In this document: piece by piece, positions 1-10,038 of the stretch
Layout: every line of letters starts with the position of its first letter
Position numbering within the stretch: the first letter of the stretch is position 1
DNA from: CAYVQF01 sp964454015
GTDB lineage: Bacteria > Myxococcota_A > Bradymonadia > UBA4248
Length of the DNA stretch: 64,000 nucleotides
Reading direction: 5' to 3'
NCBI GenBank assembly: GCA_964454015.1
Contig: CAYVQF010000023.1
Span: forward strand, 1 to 64,000
Position numbers and translations under genes: made by a program
The notes under the pieces: generated by a model
Seen by the model: only the letters and a program-made list of their open reading frames with translations
Databases searched by the model: none
Told to the model about the DNA's origin: nothing

Positions 1-39
1 CTTGGTTCTCCAAGAACAACGGGGTTTTTTTCTTTTCTT
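1..39 (+). terminator. Possible intrinsic terminator at window edge
   Basis: A perfect 5-bp stem with a 4-base loop (CTTGG-TTCT-CCAAG, 1-14) is followed, after about ten bases, by GGGG and a T-rich tract starting at 25. The stem is short and the T-tract is not adjacent, so this is weak. It could end a plus-strand gene to the left of the window, and part of the stem may be cut off by the window edge. Confidence 0.22.
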
Positions 40-90
40 GACCGTGGATCAGGGGCAGCCGCACGCATCACCAGGGCGCTGGCGCCCCCC

Positions 91-1194
91 CTAGGGTTCT
101 TCGCTCTCTTCTTGGCGGTAGCTGTGCTGGAGTAAGATGCTTCGGCGCATGTGATCGGCACAGTCGGGGCAGATGCCATGGGAGAAGTCGGCGTCGGTGT
201 GCTCCGAGAGGTAGATCTCGAGCTGATTCCAATAGCCACGGTCGTCGCGAATTTTCTTGCAGCCGGCACAGATCGGGAGCAAACCGCTGAGAGTCTTGAC
301 CTGGGCCAAGGCGTCGCGTAGCTCGGCGATCAGGCGTTCCCTCTCCCGCTCCGCCTCTTTGCGTGCCGTAACGTCCACCCCCAGAATCCACACGCGCCAC
401 CCGACGATGCGCACCCCGCAGGCGGCATCGACCAGCATCACCACCCGTTGGGATCCATCCTTGTGGGTCAGGGCCGCCTCTCTGAAGCACAGGCCACCAT
501 CGGCTGCGATCACCCGCACCTTCTCGTCTTCTGCCGCCATCAAGCGCTGCCACAGTCCCCTCTGGGCCTGTACCTCCTCGGCACTGAAACCCGTAATGCG
601 CTCACTCTCGCGGTTCCACAGGACCACATCCCCCAGGTCATCGATGACCATCAGCATCACCGGCAGATAGGCGACCAGAGTCTTGAGACGCTCCTCGCTC
701 TGCCGCAAGGCGATCTCGGCCTGCTTGAGGGCGCTGAAATCTTCAAAAATCGCCATGACGCCTACAGCCATGTCTTGCAAGCCAAAGACCGGCGTCAAGT
801 GATAGCGCAGGTGAATCCGTTTGCCCCACTTCGATTCGTAGAACGCCGTCCCTACCAAAGGCTCAGCCTTCTCCAGACAGGTCAAGACGTCGGCGGCGAT
901 TCCCGACGCCTGAAGCGGCGGAAAGGTCAGTAGATTGATGGCCTGGGTGTGGCGAGCCGACGGTGAGCCGAGTATCTCCAAGGCCTTGGCGTTGACCTCG
1001 AGGATGCGCCCCCGCTCATCCATACGCAACAGTCCAAGCGGTGCGAGATCGAAGATCAGTCGGTAAGAACCCGCCAGATGTCCCAGCTCAGCCAGGCGTT
1101 CGGCTTCCTGCGCTTCCCGGACGCGGCACGCAGCCAGCTCCGCCCGCAAGCGCGCGTTCTCATCTTGGAGCTTTTCCAACTCGCCGCCCTTCAC
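91..1194 (-). CDS. PAS-domain sensory protein with C-terminal Cys-pair module
   Basis: This is a 367-residue soluble protein with no signal peptide. It starts with a coiled coil (about 5-35), followed by two PAS/PAC units (about 45-160 and 165-285), the second with the typical line VVLWNRESERITGFSAEEV. A further coiled coil leads to a C-terminal module with CAGC and CPDC Cys pairs around a GYWNQLE segment. That module is common at the ends of deltaproteobacterial PAS and response-regulator proteins and probably binds metal. No histidine kinase, GGDEF or other catalytic domain follows, so it probably signals by protein contact. The start is GTG with GAGG just upstream. It is divergent from the kinase gene at 1526. 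The ligand or redox cue of the PAS domains is not evident. Confidence 0.85.
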   Translation of the reverse strand: MKGGELEKLQDENARLRAELAACRVREAQEAERLAELGHLAGSYRLIFDLAPLGLLRMDERGRILEVNAKALEILGSPSARHTQAINLLTFPPLQASGIAADVLTCLEKAEPLVGTAFYESKWGKRIHLRYHLTPVFGLQDMAVGVMAIFEDFSALKQAEIALRQSEERLKTLVAYLPVMLMVIDDLGDVVLWNRESERITGFSAEEVQAQRGLWQRLMAAEDEKVRVIAADGGLCFREAALTHKDGSQRVVMLVDAACGVRIVGWRVWILGVDVTARKEAERERERLIAELRDALAQVKTLSGLLPICAGCKKIRDDRGYWNQLEIYLSEHTDADFSHGICPDCADHMRRSILLQHSYRQEESEEP

Positions 1195-1525
1195 AGCCTC
1201 TCACCTCACTAAAGAACTGCTCCCCATGCGCCTCGCGGTCCACAAGCACCACCCGCTGCTTTTCACCCGCCCTCTCTCACAGCCCTTGATTGGCGGCCGC
1301 CTCCCGGCAGGATGCAGTCTCAACCTGGCAGATCCTCCCGCTTCAGCGCGCCCGGGCATGCGTCGTAGCGCAGCGCCATTCGAAAGCCAAGCAACAACAT
1401 CAAAGCCAACACAACTTAGAAACCAGCAACAGGCGTCTTGCATTTCCCAGCTTGCAACTTTGGCATCGAGCGTTATGCTGACAGGCCTTGAGGGAAGCCT
1501 TACTCCCTTATCACAAGCTGGACGC
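1195..1525. other. Divergent intergenic region
   Basis: About 330 bases separate the PAS gene (minus) from the kinase gene (plus). The plus frame of the kinase stays open through most of it, but the upstream part lacks kinase-like or other recognisable protein sequence. A weak promoter-like pair is listed separately. I see no clear hairpin or operator. Confidence 0.5.
1452..1479 (+). promoter_or_regulatory. Weak sigma-70-like promoter before the kinase gene
   Basis: TTGCAA (1452-1457) and TATGCT (1474-1479) are separated by 16 bases. Each matches four of six consensus positions. The site lies about 45 bases before the preferred ATG at 1526. A pair this weak can arise by chance. Confidence 0.22.
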
Positions 1526-2704
1526 ATGAGCACGCACGCCTTCGACACCTTCAACGAAGCGCCTGATCCGGCGGGACAACTCTCTCCAGGTACCATGGTC
1601 GACGGCTACCAGGTCGTCGAGTTCATCGCTTCTGGCGGCATGGGCTTCATCTACAAAGCGCGTCAGCACACCACCAACCGGGTGATGGCGCTGAAAATCA
1701 TGCGCAGCCATCTCACGACGGACGAGGTGGCCCTCAAGCGCTTTCACCGCGAAGCCATCTCCGTTTCCCGGCTGATCCATCGCCACATCGTCGCCCTCGT
1801 CGGACATGGTCGCAGCAATAGCGGCCTCATGTATCTCGCCATGGAGTGGCTCGACGGCCCCAACCTGGCCACGTTGCTGGCCCAATTCGGCCCCATGAGC
1901 CCCGTCCGTGTGGCTCGCATCGGCGTCCAAGTAGCTCAGGCCCTGGCCTTGGCGCATGGCAACGGCATCATCCACCGCGACCTCAAGCCAGAGAACGTCG
2001 TCCTGGTCCCCGGTGACGACGGCTCGCCGTACCAGGTCAAGGTCCTCGACTTTGGCATCGCCAAGCTTCAGACCGCCGACGCCCAAACCCAGATCACGCG
2101 CCTGGGCACGGTCTGTGGCACCCCCGATTTCATGAGCCCCGAGCAAGCTCGAGGGGAAGATCTGGATGGGCGCAGCGATATCTATGCCCTGGGCTGCATG
2201 CTCTTCACTCTCCTCACCACCTTCGTCCCCTTTCCCGCAGAGACCCCATTGCGGGTCGTCCTGCGCCACCTCACCGAGCCCTTCCCCGATCTACCGCTCG
2301 AGACGCCGGCCAACCTCGCGGCAATCATTCGCCGTGCCACCCAAAAAGATCCCCTGGCTCGTTTCTCAAGCGCCGAAGAGTTCGCCCACGCGCTCGAGAC
2401 CTTCATCAGCACCTCCGGCCTCAGCGAGAGCGACCCCTATTTCACCGTCGATGACCCTGGCGACAACGCCCAGGTCTTCACCGAGCTGGCGATCCCCTCG
2501 ATCGTCGCCATCGCTGCCGCACCCACCCTGAACATGCCAGCGCGAATTCGTGCCAGCGCCGATGTCACCGGCCCCGTGAACCTGAACATGATCCCCACAG
2601 CGCGCAACGACTCGTCGGCGAGTTTGTGGCAGTGGTTCTTCGTCGCCGCCATTTTCACCTTCCTCTTCCTCGGCGGCCTGGCCCTCATCCTCTTTTTGCT
2701 CTAG
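1526..2704 (+). CDS. Membrane-anchored Ser/Thr protein kinase
   Basis: This is a Hanks-type kinase of 392 residues from ATG 1526. The kinase domain begins near residue 28. It has a Gly loop (ASGGMGFIY), the ATP-binding Lys in MALKIM (near 57), HRDLKPEN (150-157), DFG (175-177) and a DFMSPEQ version of the APE motif. After the kinase domain comes a short linker and one hydrophobic segment at the very C-terminus (about 366-390), so it is tail-anchored with almost no extracytoplasmic part. Longer starts exist upstream (1475, 1226) but add no conserved sequence. The protein substrate is unknown. Its last four bases are shared with the stop of the convergent radical SAM gene. Confidence 0.93.
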   Translation: MSTHAFDTFNEAPDPAGQLSPGTMVDGYQVVEFIASGGMGFIYKARQHTTNRVMALKIMRSHLTTDEVALKRFHREAISVSRLIHRHIVALVGHGRSNSGLMYLAMEWLDGPNLATLLAQFGPMSPVRVARIGVQVAQALALAHGNGIIHRDLKPENVVLVPGDDGSPYQVKVLDFGIAKLQTADAQTQITRLGTVCGTPDFMSPEQARGEDLDGRSDIYALGCMLFTLLTTFVPFPAETPLRVVLRHLTEPFPDLPLETPANLAAIIRRATQKDPLARFSSAEEFAHALETFISTSGLSESDPYFTVDDPGDNAQVFTELAIPSIVAIAAAPTLNMPARIRASADVTGPVNLNMIPTARNDSSASLWQWFFVAAIFTFLFLGGLALILFLL

Positions 2705-4026
2705 ACCACAACGTGTTGCGCGCGCAGCGTCGCCGCGCGCGCCATGACCCGCTCCAGATTGAACGCCTGGACCCGCTCGCGCAGTCCATGGAAATGGGCC
2801 CGGTACGTCGCGTCAGGCAAGCGGGTCAGGTTGAGTAAGGGCTCGCGAAAGTCCATCACTTCACCCAAGTCCGGACCACCCAGCTCGGCCCACATGGCCG
2901 TCCCAGGCCAAGGCACCACGGAGAACAAGCTGACGGCGTCAAGGGGCAAGCCCAGCGCATAGTCTACCGTTGCGCCCATGGTCTCTTCGTCGTCCCAGGG
3001 AAAACCCACCATGAAGAAGCCCGTGGCGCGCATCCCGTGGGCCTGAATCGCCGCGAGCACCGCGGCCACATCGGTGCCCGCCCCGCCCTTGCCCATCCGC
3101 TCGAGCGAGGCGAGGTCCCCGCGCTCGATGCCCAAAAGAATATGCCGACAACCCGCCTCCCGGAGGAGCGCCAAGTGCGTCTCGGGCAGATGCTCCACCC
3201 GACTCTGGCAACTAAAGGGCACCACCTCTGCCTGCCCGGCCAAAGCGCGACACAAGGCCGCGCTCTGCGCCAAGGGGAAAGTGAAGACCGGATCGTGAAA
3301 GAACAGAGCCGGCACGGCATGATCGCGCCGCAGCCGCGCGATCTCTTCGATGACTCTGGCCGGGCTGTGCCGTCGCAGAGGTCCTCGGCCGGCGCGACCG
3401 CAGGTGGTACAGCGAAAGGGACAGCCTCGCTGGGTCAACAAGCCCTCATAGAAGGCCTCCTGGAGGTCAGCAGACCAAATCAATCCATCCCGTTGCGGCA
3501 TGGGCAAGGCGTCGAGATCGGGTGGAGGCTCCCAGGGCCGCGTGCGCCTGATCTCCTCCCCATCGCGCCACCACAGCCCAGGCACCTCATGGACGGGGCG
3601 GCGCGCCTCGACGCAGCGCAAGAGCGCGGGCAGAGATAGCTCAGCCTCGCCCACCAGGGCGTAGTCAAAGGCAGGTTCCGCCCGCAAGGTCGCCTCGGGC
3701 AGAGCGCTGACGTGGGCCCCACCCACCACCACCACCACTTCGGGCAAGCGCGATTTGGCGAGCCGTGCCAGGTGCCGGGCCGCAGGCAACAGCGCCGTGA
3801 CGACGCTAATTCCGAGCACATCTGGGGACTCATCCTCCAAGGCACGCCCGATCTCACCCCAGGGGTCGCTCCCTGCGTAGGCGCGCGCATCAGGCACCAA
3901 GAGGCGCACGCTGTGCTCCGGCGCCACGGCAGAGGCCAAGTAGCCGAGCGCCAAAGGCTGCACCTGGCGGCTGTGCCCGCACCCTTCGAGAAAGAGCCCA
4001 GGCGGCTCGGCGAGCACGATGTGCAT
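2701..4026 (-). CDS. B12-binding-domain radical SAM protein
   Basis: The protein is 441 residues. The N-terminal 150 residues look like a cobalamin-binding Rossmann domain (SPDVLGISVVTALLPAAR, then VVVVVGGAHVSALPE). A radical SAM core follows, with the CxxxCxxC cluster motif in RGCPFRCTTCGRAG near residue 205. This class uses a 4Fe-4S cluster and S-adenosylmethionine, often to methylate or rearrange lipids, cofactors or secondary metabolites. The substrate cannot be read from the sequence. It starts 11 bases after the stop of the Gly-rich lipoprotein gene, with GAGG before the ATG, so the two are probably cotranscribed. Whether they share a function is unclear. Its TAG stop is interleaved with the kinase stop in a palindromic CTAG. 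Confidence 0.9.
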   Translation of the reverse strand: MHIVLAEPPGLFLEGCGHSRQVQPLALGYLASAVAPEHSVRLLVPDARAYAGSDPWGEIGRALEDESPDVLGISVVTALLPAARHLARLAKSRLPEVVVVVGGAHVSALPEATLRAEPAFDYALVGEAELSLPALLRCVEARRPVHEVPGLWWRDGEEIRRTRPWEPPPDLDALPMPQRDGLIWSADLQEAFYEGLLTQRGCPFRCTTCGRAGRGPLRRHSPARVIEEIARLRRDHAVPALFFHDPVFTFPLAQSAALCRALAGQAEVVPFSCQSRVEHLPETHLALLREAGCRHILLGIERGDLASLERMGKGGAGTDVAAVLAAIQAHGMRATGFFMVGFPWDDEETMGATVDYALGLPLDAVSLFSVVPWPGTAMWAELGGPDLGEVMDFREPLLNLTRLPDATYRAHFHGLRERVQAFNLERVMARAATLRAQHVVV

Positions 4027-4037
4027 GGCAGCCTCGC

Positions 4038-6260
<2,223 letters not shown>

Positions 6261-6573
6261 AAGTCACCCAATCTGTTCGAATTCTTCGCTTTCCACGTGC
6301 GCCCAGCTTGACGTCGCGTCACTTCGCACCGCGCTCATCGGATAAATGTTAGCCGATTTGCCCATCCTCACAAGTTCTCTCGACACGACCATCGTCACCT
6401 CCTTGGCCGTGGCCACGAGATCCAGCGTGTATTCGAGAACAATACCGGTGTTTTCCACACAAGAACGGCGAAACGGCCCTGCCGCCGCCGGGCTGCCACT
6501 CCGAGCCCTTTCGCCAGGCCAATCTCCAAAAGAAAGGCGCCCCCCCCCAAAAAAACGCCCCCCTGAGCGATGC
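6261..6573. other. Intergenic region between sigma factor and Gly-rich lipoprotein genes
   Basis: About 313 bases lie downstream of the sigma-factor gene and upstream of the lipoprotein gene, both on the minus strand. It must hold the lipoprotein promoter, but I do not see a convincing consensus. Near 6540-6577 there are poly-C/poly-A tracts and a small hairpin, listed separately. A minus frame of about 111 codons runs through it but has no recognisable protein features. Confidence 0.5.
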
Positions 6574-6577
6574 TCAG
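6549..6577 (-). terminator. Possible terminator after the FliA-like sigma gene
   Basis: A perfect 6-bp inverted repeat CTGAGC-GAT-GCTCAG (6563-6577) overlaps the sigma-factor stop codon. On the minus strand it is followed by GGGGGCG and seven T (complement of 6549-6555). The stem is short and a few bases separate it from the T run. Confidence 0.4.
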
Positions 6578-7191
6578 AGGCCAGCATAGGCACCGTCATC
6601 CATCAAGCGACGCAGCCGAGACAGCGCCCGCTCCCGCCGCCTGCTGGCCCACGACGCGTCCATGCCAAGCTCCTGGCAGACCTCACGCAGCGGGCGTTCT
6701 TTGAGATAGGTCTCCCCAAGCAAGTGGCGCTCCTCCGCCGAAAGTCGCTGAATCGCCTCGCGCATGGTGCTCAAGAGATTGCGCTTTTCACTCCTCTCCC
6801 CAGGGTCCGTGCCATGGACCCACTGGCCCAGACCAGGCAAAAACAGGCCATCGCCAGCCTCTTCCTGTCTGTCGACCCGGCCCAGCGGCCGCAGCCCGCG
6901 GCTGTGCCAGCGGCACATGCTTCGGCACTCATCGCTGATGGCCCCCTTGATGCGCGGCCATAAGAAGGTATGCAGCCTCACCCCACGCGCCGAGTCAAAG
7001 CGACGCGCAGCCTCGAATGCCGCCGAATCGCCGCAGGCGATCAAGAAGGCCACCTGATCCACGAGCCCGTAGCGCCGCGCGGCGCGATGCGCCAGATAGC
7101 GCACCAGGCCACGACTCGCCTCCACCATCGCCGCCAACTCTTTACCGCGCTCACCACCATGCGCACCTGCACTTCTCGTTTGCTCTGCCAT
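6574..7191 (-). CDS. Sigma-70 family RNA polymerase sigma factor, FliA/SigB-like
   Basis: The protein is 205 residues. Region 2 is visible in RFDSARGVRLHTFLWPRIKG followed by AISDECRSM, the FliA/sporulation-type pattern rather than ECF. Region 4 is the segment LSAEERHLL...PLREVCQELGM with a helix-turn-helix, ending ERALSRLRRLM. Region 3 is short. There is no adjacent anti-sigma gene and no flagellar gene in the window, so the regulon cannot be named. The gene is divergent from the methyltransferase gene and upstream, on the same strand, of the Gly-rich lipoprotein gene. The lipoprotein is a possible but unproven target. Confidence 0.85.
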   Translation of the reverse strand: MAEQTRSAGAHGGERGKELAAMVEASRGLVRYLAHRAARRYGLVDQVAFLIACGDSAAFEAARRFDSARGVRLHTFLWPRIKGAISDECRSMCRWHSRGLRPLGRVDRQEEAGDGLFLPGLGQWVHGTDPGERSEKRNLLSTMREAIQRLSAEERHLLGETYLKERPLREVCQELGMDASWASRRRERALSRLRRLMDDGAYAGL

Positions 7192-7470
7192 GGTACACCT
7201 CGCCTAGCGCGTCGCCCGCGCCGCGTATCGTTTATGAAGAGGTGGGCGCATTGCCTACCTGTATGTATATCGACCACCCGTGGACTGATTTTTACCGTCC
7301 GAGGCCCTTTAACTGGCTCACCCAGGAGAAAAGGAGACCAAATACGAACGATCGCGCACGGTTGAGCTTTTCTTTTCTTTTCCATCGTTCTAAGATGCGT
7401 TCTGAATTTTGTGCTGCGTCGCCCTATGATTGTGCGGCCACGCCGGTGTCACAACAGGAGGTTCTCGGCC

Positions 7471-8082
7471 ATGGATCAGGCTCATTCCGGCCTTTTTGCG
7501 CTACATCTGAGAGGCGCAGCTCACCTCACCCCCTATGCAGACCCCCGCCACCCGGCGCGCTTCACCCGCGTTCAAGCTGGCGCAACGGTCGTCGAGTTGG
7601 GCTGCCGTCGCGGGGAGTCCTTGTCGCGCCTAGCAGAGCGCTGCGGCGTCGACGGCCACGCTTGGGGCACCACGGACGACGAAGCGTGCGCGAGCCAAGT
7701 CCAGCGCCTCCTCGACGAGAGAGGGCTGCAACAGGCGACGCTGTTGTGCTGCCCCCTGGAAGCGGTGCCTCTCCCGCCGGCTTGTGCCGATCTGGTGGTG
7801 GCCAACCACGTTCTCTACACCCACAGCGACCCTCAGGCGGTGTGGTCCGAGATCCACCGGCTCTTGCGACCTGGCGCAGACTTCTTCGTCTCGGATCTTT
7901 TCCGCGTGGAGAGTTGCTGGGCCTGTCCCGATCTGCCCTCGGTGATCCCCCTACGGCAGGCGCTCCTCGAGCGCCTGGCCGAGCTGGGCTTTGAGGCGCT
8001 GCGCTTTTTCGAAGAGAGCGAACCCTATGACCTTGGCGCCATCGAAGTGGCCGCCTATACCTTGGCAGGCCGCAAGGGCTGA
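7471..8082 (+). CDS. Class I SAM-dependent methyltransferase
   Basis: This is a 203-residue soluble protein. Motif I is VVELGCRRGESL (about 35-46), where GCRRG replaces the usual GxGxG. The acidic end of strand 2 appears to be in GTTDDE, and the post-motif segment ADLVVANHVLYTHSDP is typical of small-molecule methyltransferases. The substrate is unknown. ATG 7471 is chosen because AGGAGG (7456-7461) lies nine bases upstream. A longer frame from 7411 adds only an Arg-rich stretch with no such site. It is convergent with glnS across two hairpins. Confidence 0.85.
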   Translation: MDQAHSGLFALHLRGAAHLTPYADPRHPARFTRVQAGATVVELGCRRGESLSRLAERCGVDGHAWGTTDDEACASQVQRLLDERGLQQATLLCCPLEAVPLPPACADLVVANHVLYTHSDPQAVWSEIHRLLRPGADFFVSDLFRVESCWACPDLPSVIPLRQALLERLAELGFEALRFFEESEPYDLGAIEVAAYTLAGRKG

Positions 8083-8083
8083 A

Positions 8084-8133
8084 GGGCGCCCAGGCTGAGG
8101 CGCCCACGCTCAGGCCCGGGGCTCAGGAGCCCC
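8084..8133. terminator. Two hairpins between convergent genes
   Basis: GGGCGCC (8084-8090) pairs with GGCGCCC (8099-8105) around an 8-base loop. GGGGCTC (8118-8124) pairs with GAGCCCC (8127-8133). Both stems are perfect and lie at the junction of the methyltransferase (plus) and glnS (minus) genes. Neither has a U-tract, so they may slow or end transcription in both directions or simply reflect GC-rich sequence. Confidence 0.4.
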
Positions 8134-9802
8134 GCTTCTGGATGGCTTCCCACTCGTCCCGCATGGAGACGGTGCGGTTGAAGACGGGCTTATTGGGCTG
8201 GGTGTCGGGATCGGCGCAGAAGTAGCCCATGCGCTCGAACTGGGCACGGTAGCCCGGCGTCACGTTGGCGACGGCGGGCTCCACGAAGGCCTCCAGCACC
8301 TGCAGCGCCTCTGGGTTCAAGCAGCTCATGAAGTCCCCATCGGGCGCGTCCATGGGGTTCTCGATGCTGAAGAGGCGGTCGACCATGCGCACCTCGGCTG
8401 GCACGGCGTGCTGGGCCGAGAGCCAGTGGATGGTGACCTTGACCTTGCGACCGTCCTGCGCCTTGCCGCCCTTGGTGTCAGGGTCATAGGTGCACCGCAA
8501 GGCCGTGACCTCGCCGTTCTCATCCTGCTCGACTCCGACGCATTTGAGGAAGTAGGCATAGCGAAGCCGCACCTCGCGGCCCGGGGCGAGGCGGAAAAAC
8601 TTCGGAGGTGGATCCAGCATGAAATCGCTGCGGTCAATCCACAGCTCACGGGAGAAGGGGAGCTGGCGGCTGCCCAGCTCGGCATCGGTGGGGTGAAAGG
8701 GTGCATCGAGCCACTCGCACGCGCCCTCGGGGTAGTTCTCGATGATGACCTTGAGGGGGCGCAAGACGCCCATGACGCGGGGTGCGCTGTGGTTGAGATC
8801 CTCGCGCACGTAATGCTCGAGGAGAGCGACGTCGACCACGCTGTCTCGTTTGAGCACCCCGATGCGGTCACAGAAGTCGGCGATGGCCTTGGGAGTGAAG
8901 CCGCGCCGGCGCATCCCGCAGAGGGTGGGCATGCGCGGGTCGTCCCAGCCGCTGACGTGCCCAGCTTTGATGAGGGCCAGGAGGCGGCGTTTGCTCATCA
9001 CCGTGTAGGAGAGGTTGAGACGGGCGAACTCGATCTGCTGGGGGTGGCACGGGGCGGTGACGTTCTCGATGAACCAATCGTAGAGGGGGCGGTGATCTTC
9101 GAACTCGAGGGTGCAGATGGAGTGGGTGATCCCTTCGATGGCGTCCGAGAGGCCGTGGGCGAAATCGTACATGGGGTAGATGCACCAAGCGTCGCCCGTG
9201 CGGTGGTGGTGCACGCGTTTGATCCGGTAGATGAGGGGATCGCGCATGTTCATGTTGGCGTGGGCCATGTCGATTTTGGCGCGCAAGACGTGCGCGCCTT
9301 CGGGGAACTCGCCAGCCCGCATGCGGGTGAGTAGGTCGAGGTTCTCCTCGACGGAGCGGTTGCGGAAGGGGCTTTCTTGGCCTGGCGTGTAGAAGTTGCC
9401 CCGGTAGGCGCGGATCTCTTCGGTGCTCAAGCTACAGACATAGGCCTTGCCCGCTTGGACCAGCTCCACGGCCCAGGCGTAGAGCTGCTCGAAGTAGTCC
9501 GAGGCGAAGTACAGGGCATCCCAGCGGTAACCCAACCAGGTCACGTCTTCTTTGATGGCCTCGATATACTCCACGTCTTCCTTGACCGGATCGGTGTCAT
9601 CGAAGCGCAGGTTACAGGTGCCGTCGAAATCCCTGGCGAGTCCGAAGTTGAGGTGGATGGACTTGGCGTGCCCGATGTGGAGGTAGCCGTTGGGTTCAGG
9701 TGGGAAGCGGGTCGCCACCCGGCCGCCGTGCTTGCCAGCGGCCACATCGGCAGCCACGAGTTCCCGAACGAAATTCGATGCGCATCCTTCGATATTGCTC
9801 AT
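8123..9802 (-). CDS. glnS: Glutaminyl-tRNA synthetase
   Basis: The enzyme charges tRNA-Gln with glutamine in the cytoplasm. It is 559 residues from ATG 9802, close to the E. coli enzyme (about 554). The class I HIGH motif is in PPEPNGYLHIGHAKS and the KMSKS equivalent is VMSKRRL. The family landmarks FDDTDPVKEDVEYI, GWDDPRMPTL and a C-terminal anticodon-binding beta-barrel region are present. ATG 9802 follows AGGTG at good spacing. An extension to 9859 has no conserved residues. Having GlnRS implies direct glutaminylation of tRNA-Gln, at least in part. Confidence 0.97.
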   Translation of the reverse strand: MSNIEGCASNFVRELVAADVAAGKHGGRVATRFPPEPNGYLHIGHAKSIHLNFGLARDFDGTCNLRFDDTDPVKEDVEYIEAIKEDVTWLGYRWDALYFASDYFEQLYAWAVELVQAGKAYVCSLSTEEIRAYRGNFYTPGQESPFRNRSVEENLDLLTRMRAGEFPEGAHVLRAKIDMAHANMNMRDPLIYRIKRVHHHRTGDAWCIYPMYDFAHGLSDAIEGITHSICTLEFEDHRPLYDWFIENVTAPCHPQQIEFARLNLSYTVMSKRRLLALIKAGHVSGWDDPRMPTLCGMRRRGFTPKAIADFCDRIGVLKRDSVVDVALLEHYVREDLNHSAPRVMGVLRPLKVIIENYPEGACEWLDAPFHPTDAELGSRQLPFSRELWIDRSDFMLDPPPKFFRLAPGREVRLRYAYFLKCVGVEQDENGEVTALRCTYDPDTKGGKAQDGRKVKVTIHWLSAQHAVPAEVRMVDRLFSIENPMDAPDGDFMSCLNPEALQVLEAFVEPAVANVTPGYRAQFERMGYFCADPDTQPNKPVFNRTVSMRDEWEAIQKRGS

Positions 9803-10038
9803 AAAGACACCTTTGTTGGCCAAGACGCCACAAAAATGAGGCACGTGCCCCAGCGGCAAAATTCAGACCGCCAGCCACGGGCCGGCAGCATAGGCCTCCA
9901 CCTGGGGTGGCGCAAGGCGCCAAAGACATGCGAGTCTTCAAGTCGCCGTCACCATTGGCAAGACATAGGGCTCGAGTTGCGGTAATTTGGTGTCCTCCGC
10001 TGTGCGGGTCAGGGCTGATGCCGAGCCACGAGGTGACC

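Noticed and set aside
1226..1525. N-terminal extension of the kinase gene from ATG 1226
   Set aside because: The 100 added residues lack conserved or kinase-like sequence, and the region holds a promoter-like pair and the divergent gene's upstream region.
6270..6300. A tRNA-like GTTCGAAT string near the lipoprotein start
   Set aside because: It matches a T-loop by chance. No acceptor stem, anticodon arm or CCA end fits around it.
6264..6599. Minus-strand frame of about 111 codons between the sigma and lipoprotein genes
   Set aside because: It has no ribosome site or recognisable protein pattern, overlaps the sigma gene end and spans poly-C/poly-A tracts. It is more likely non-coding.
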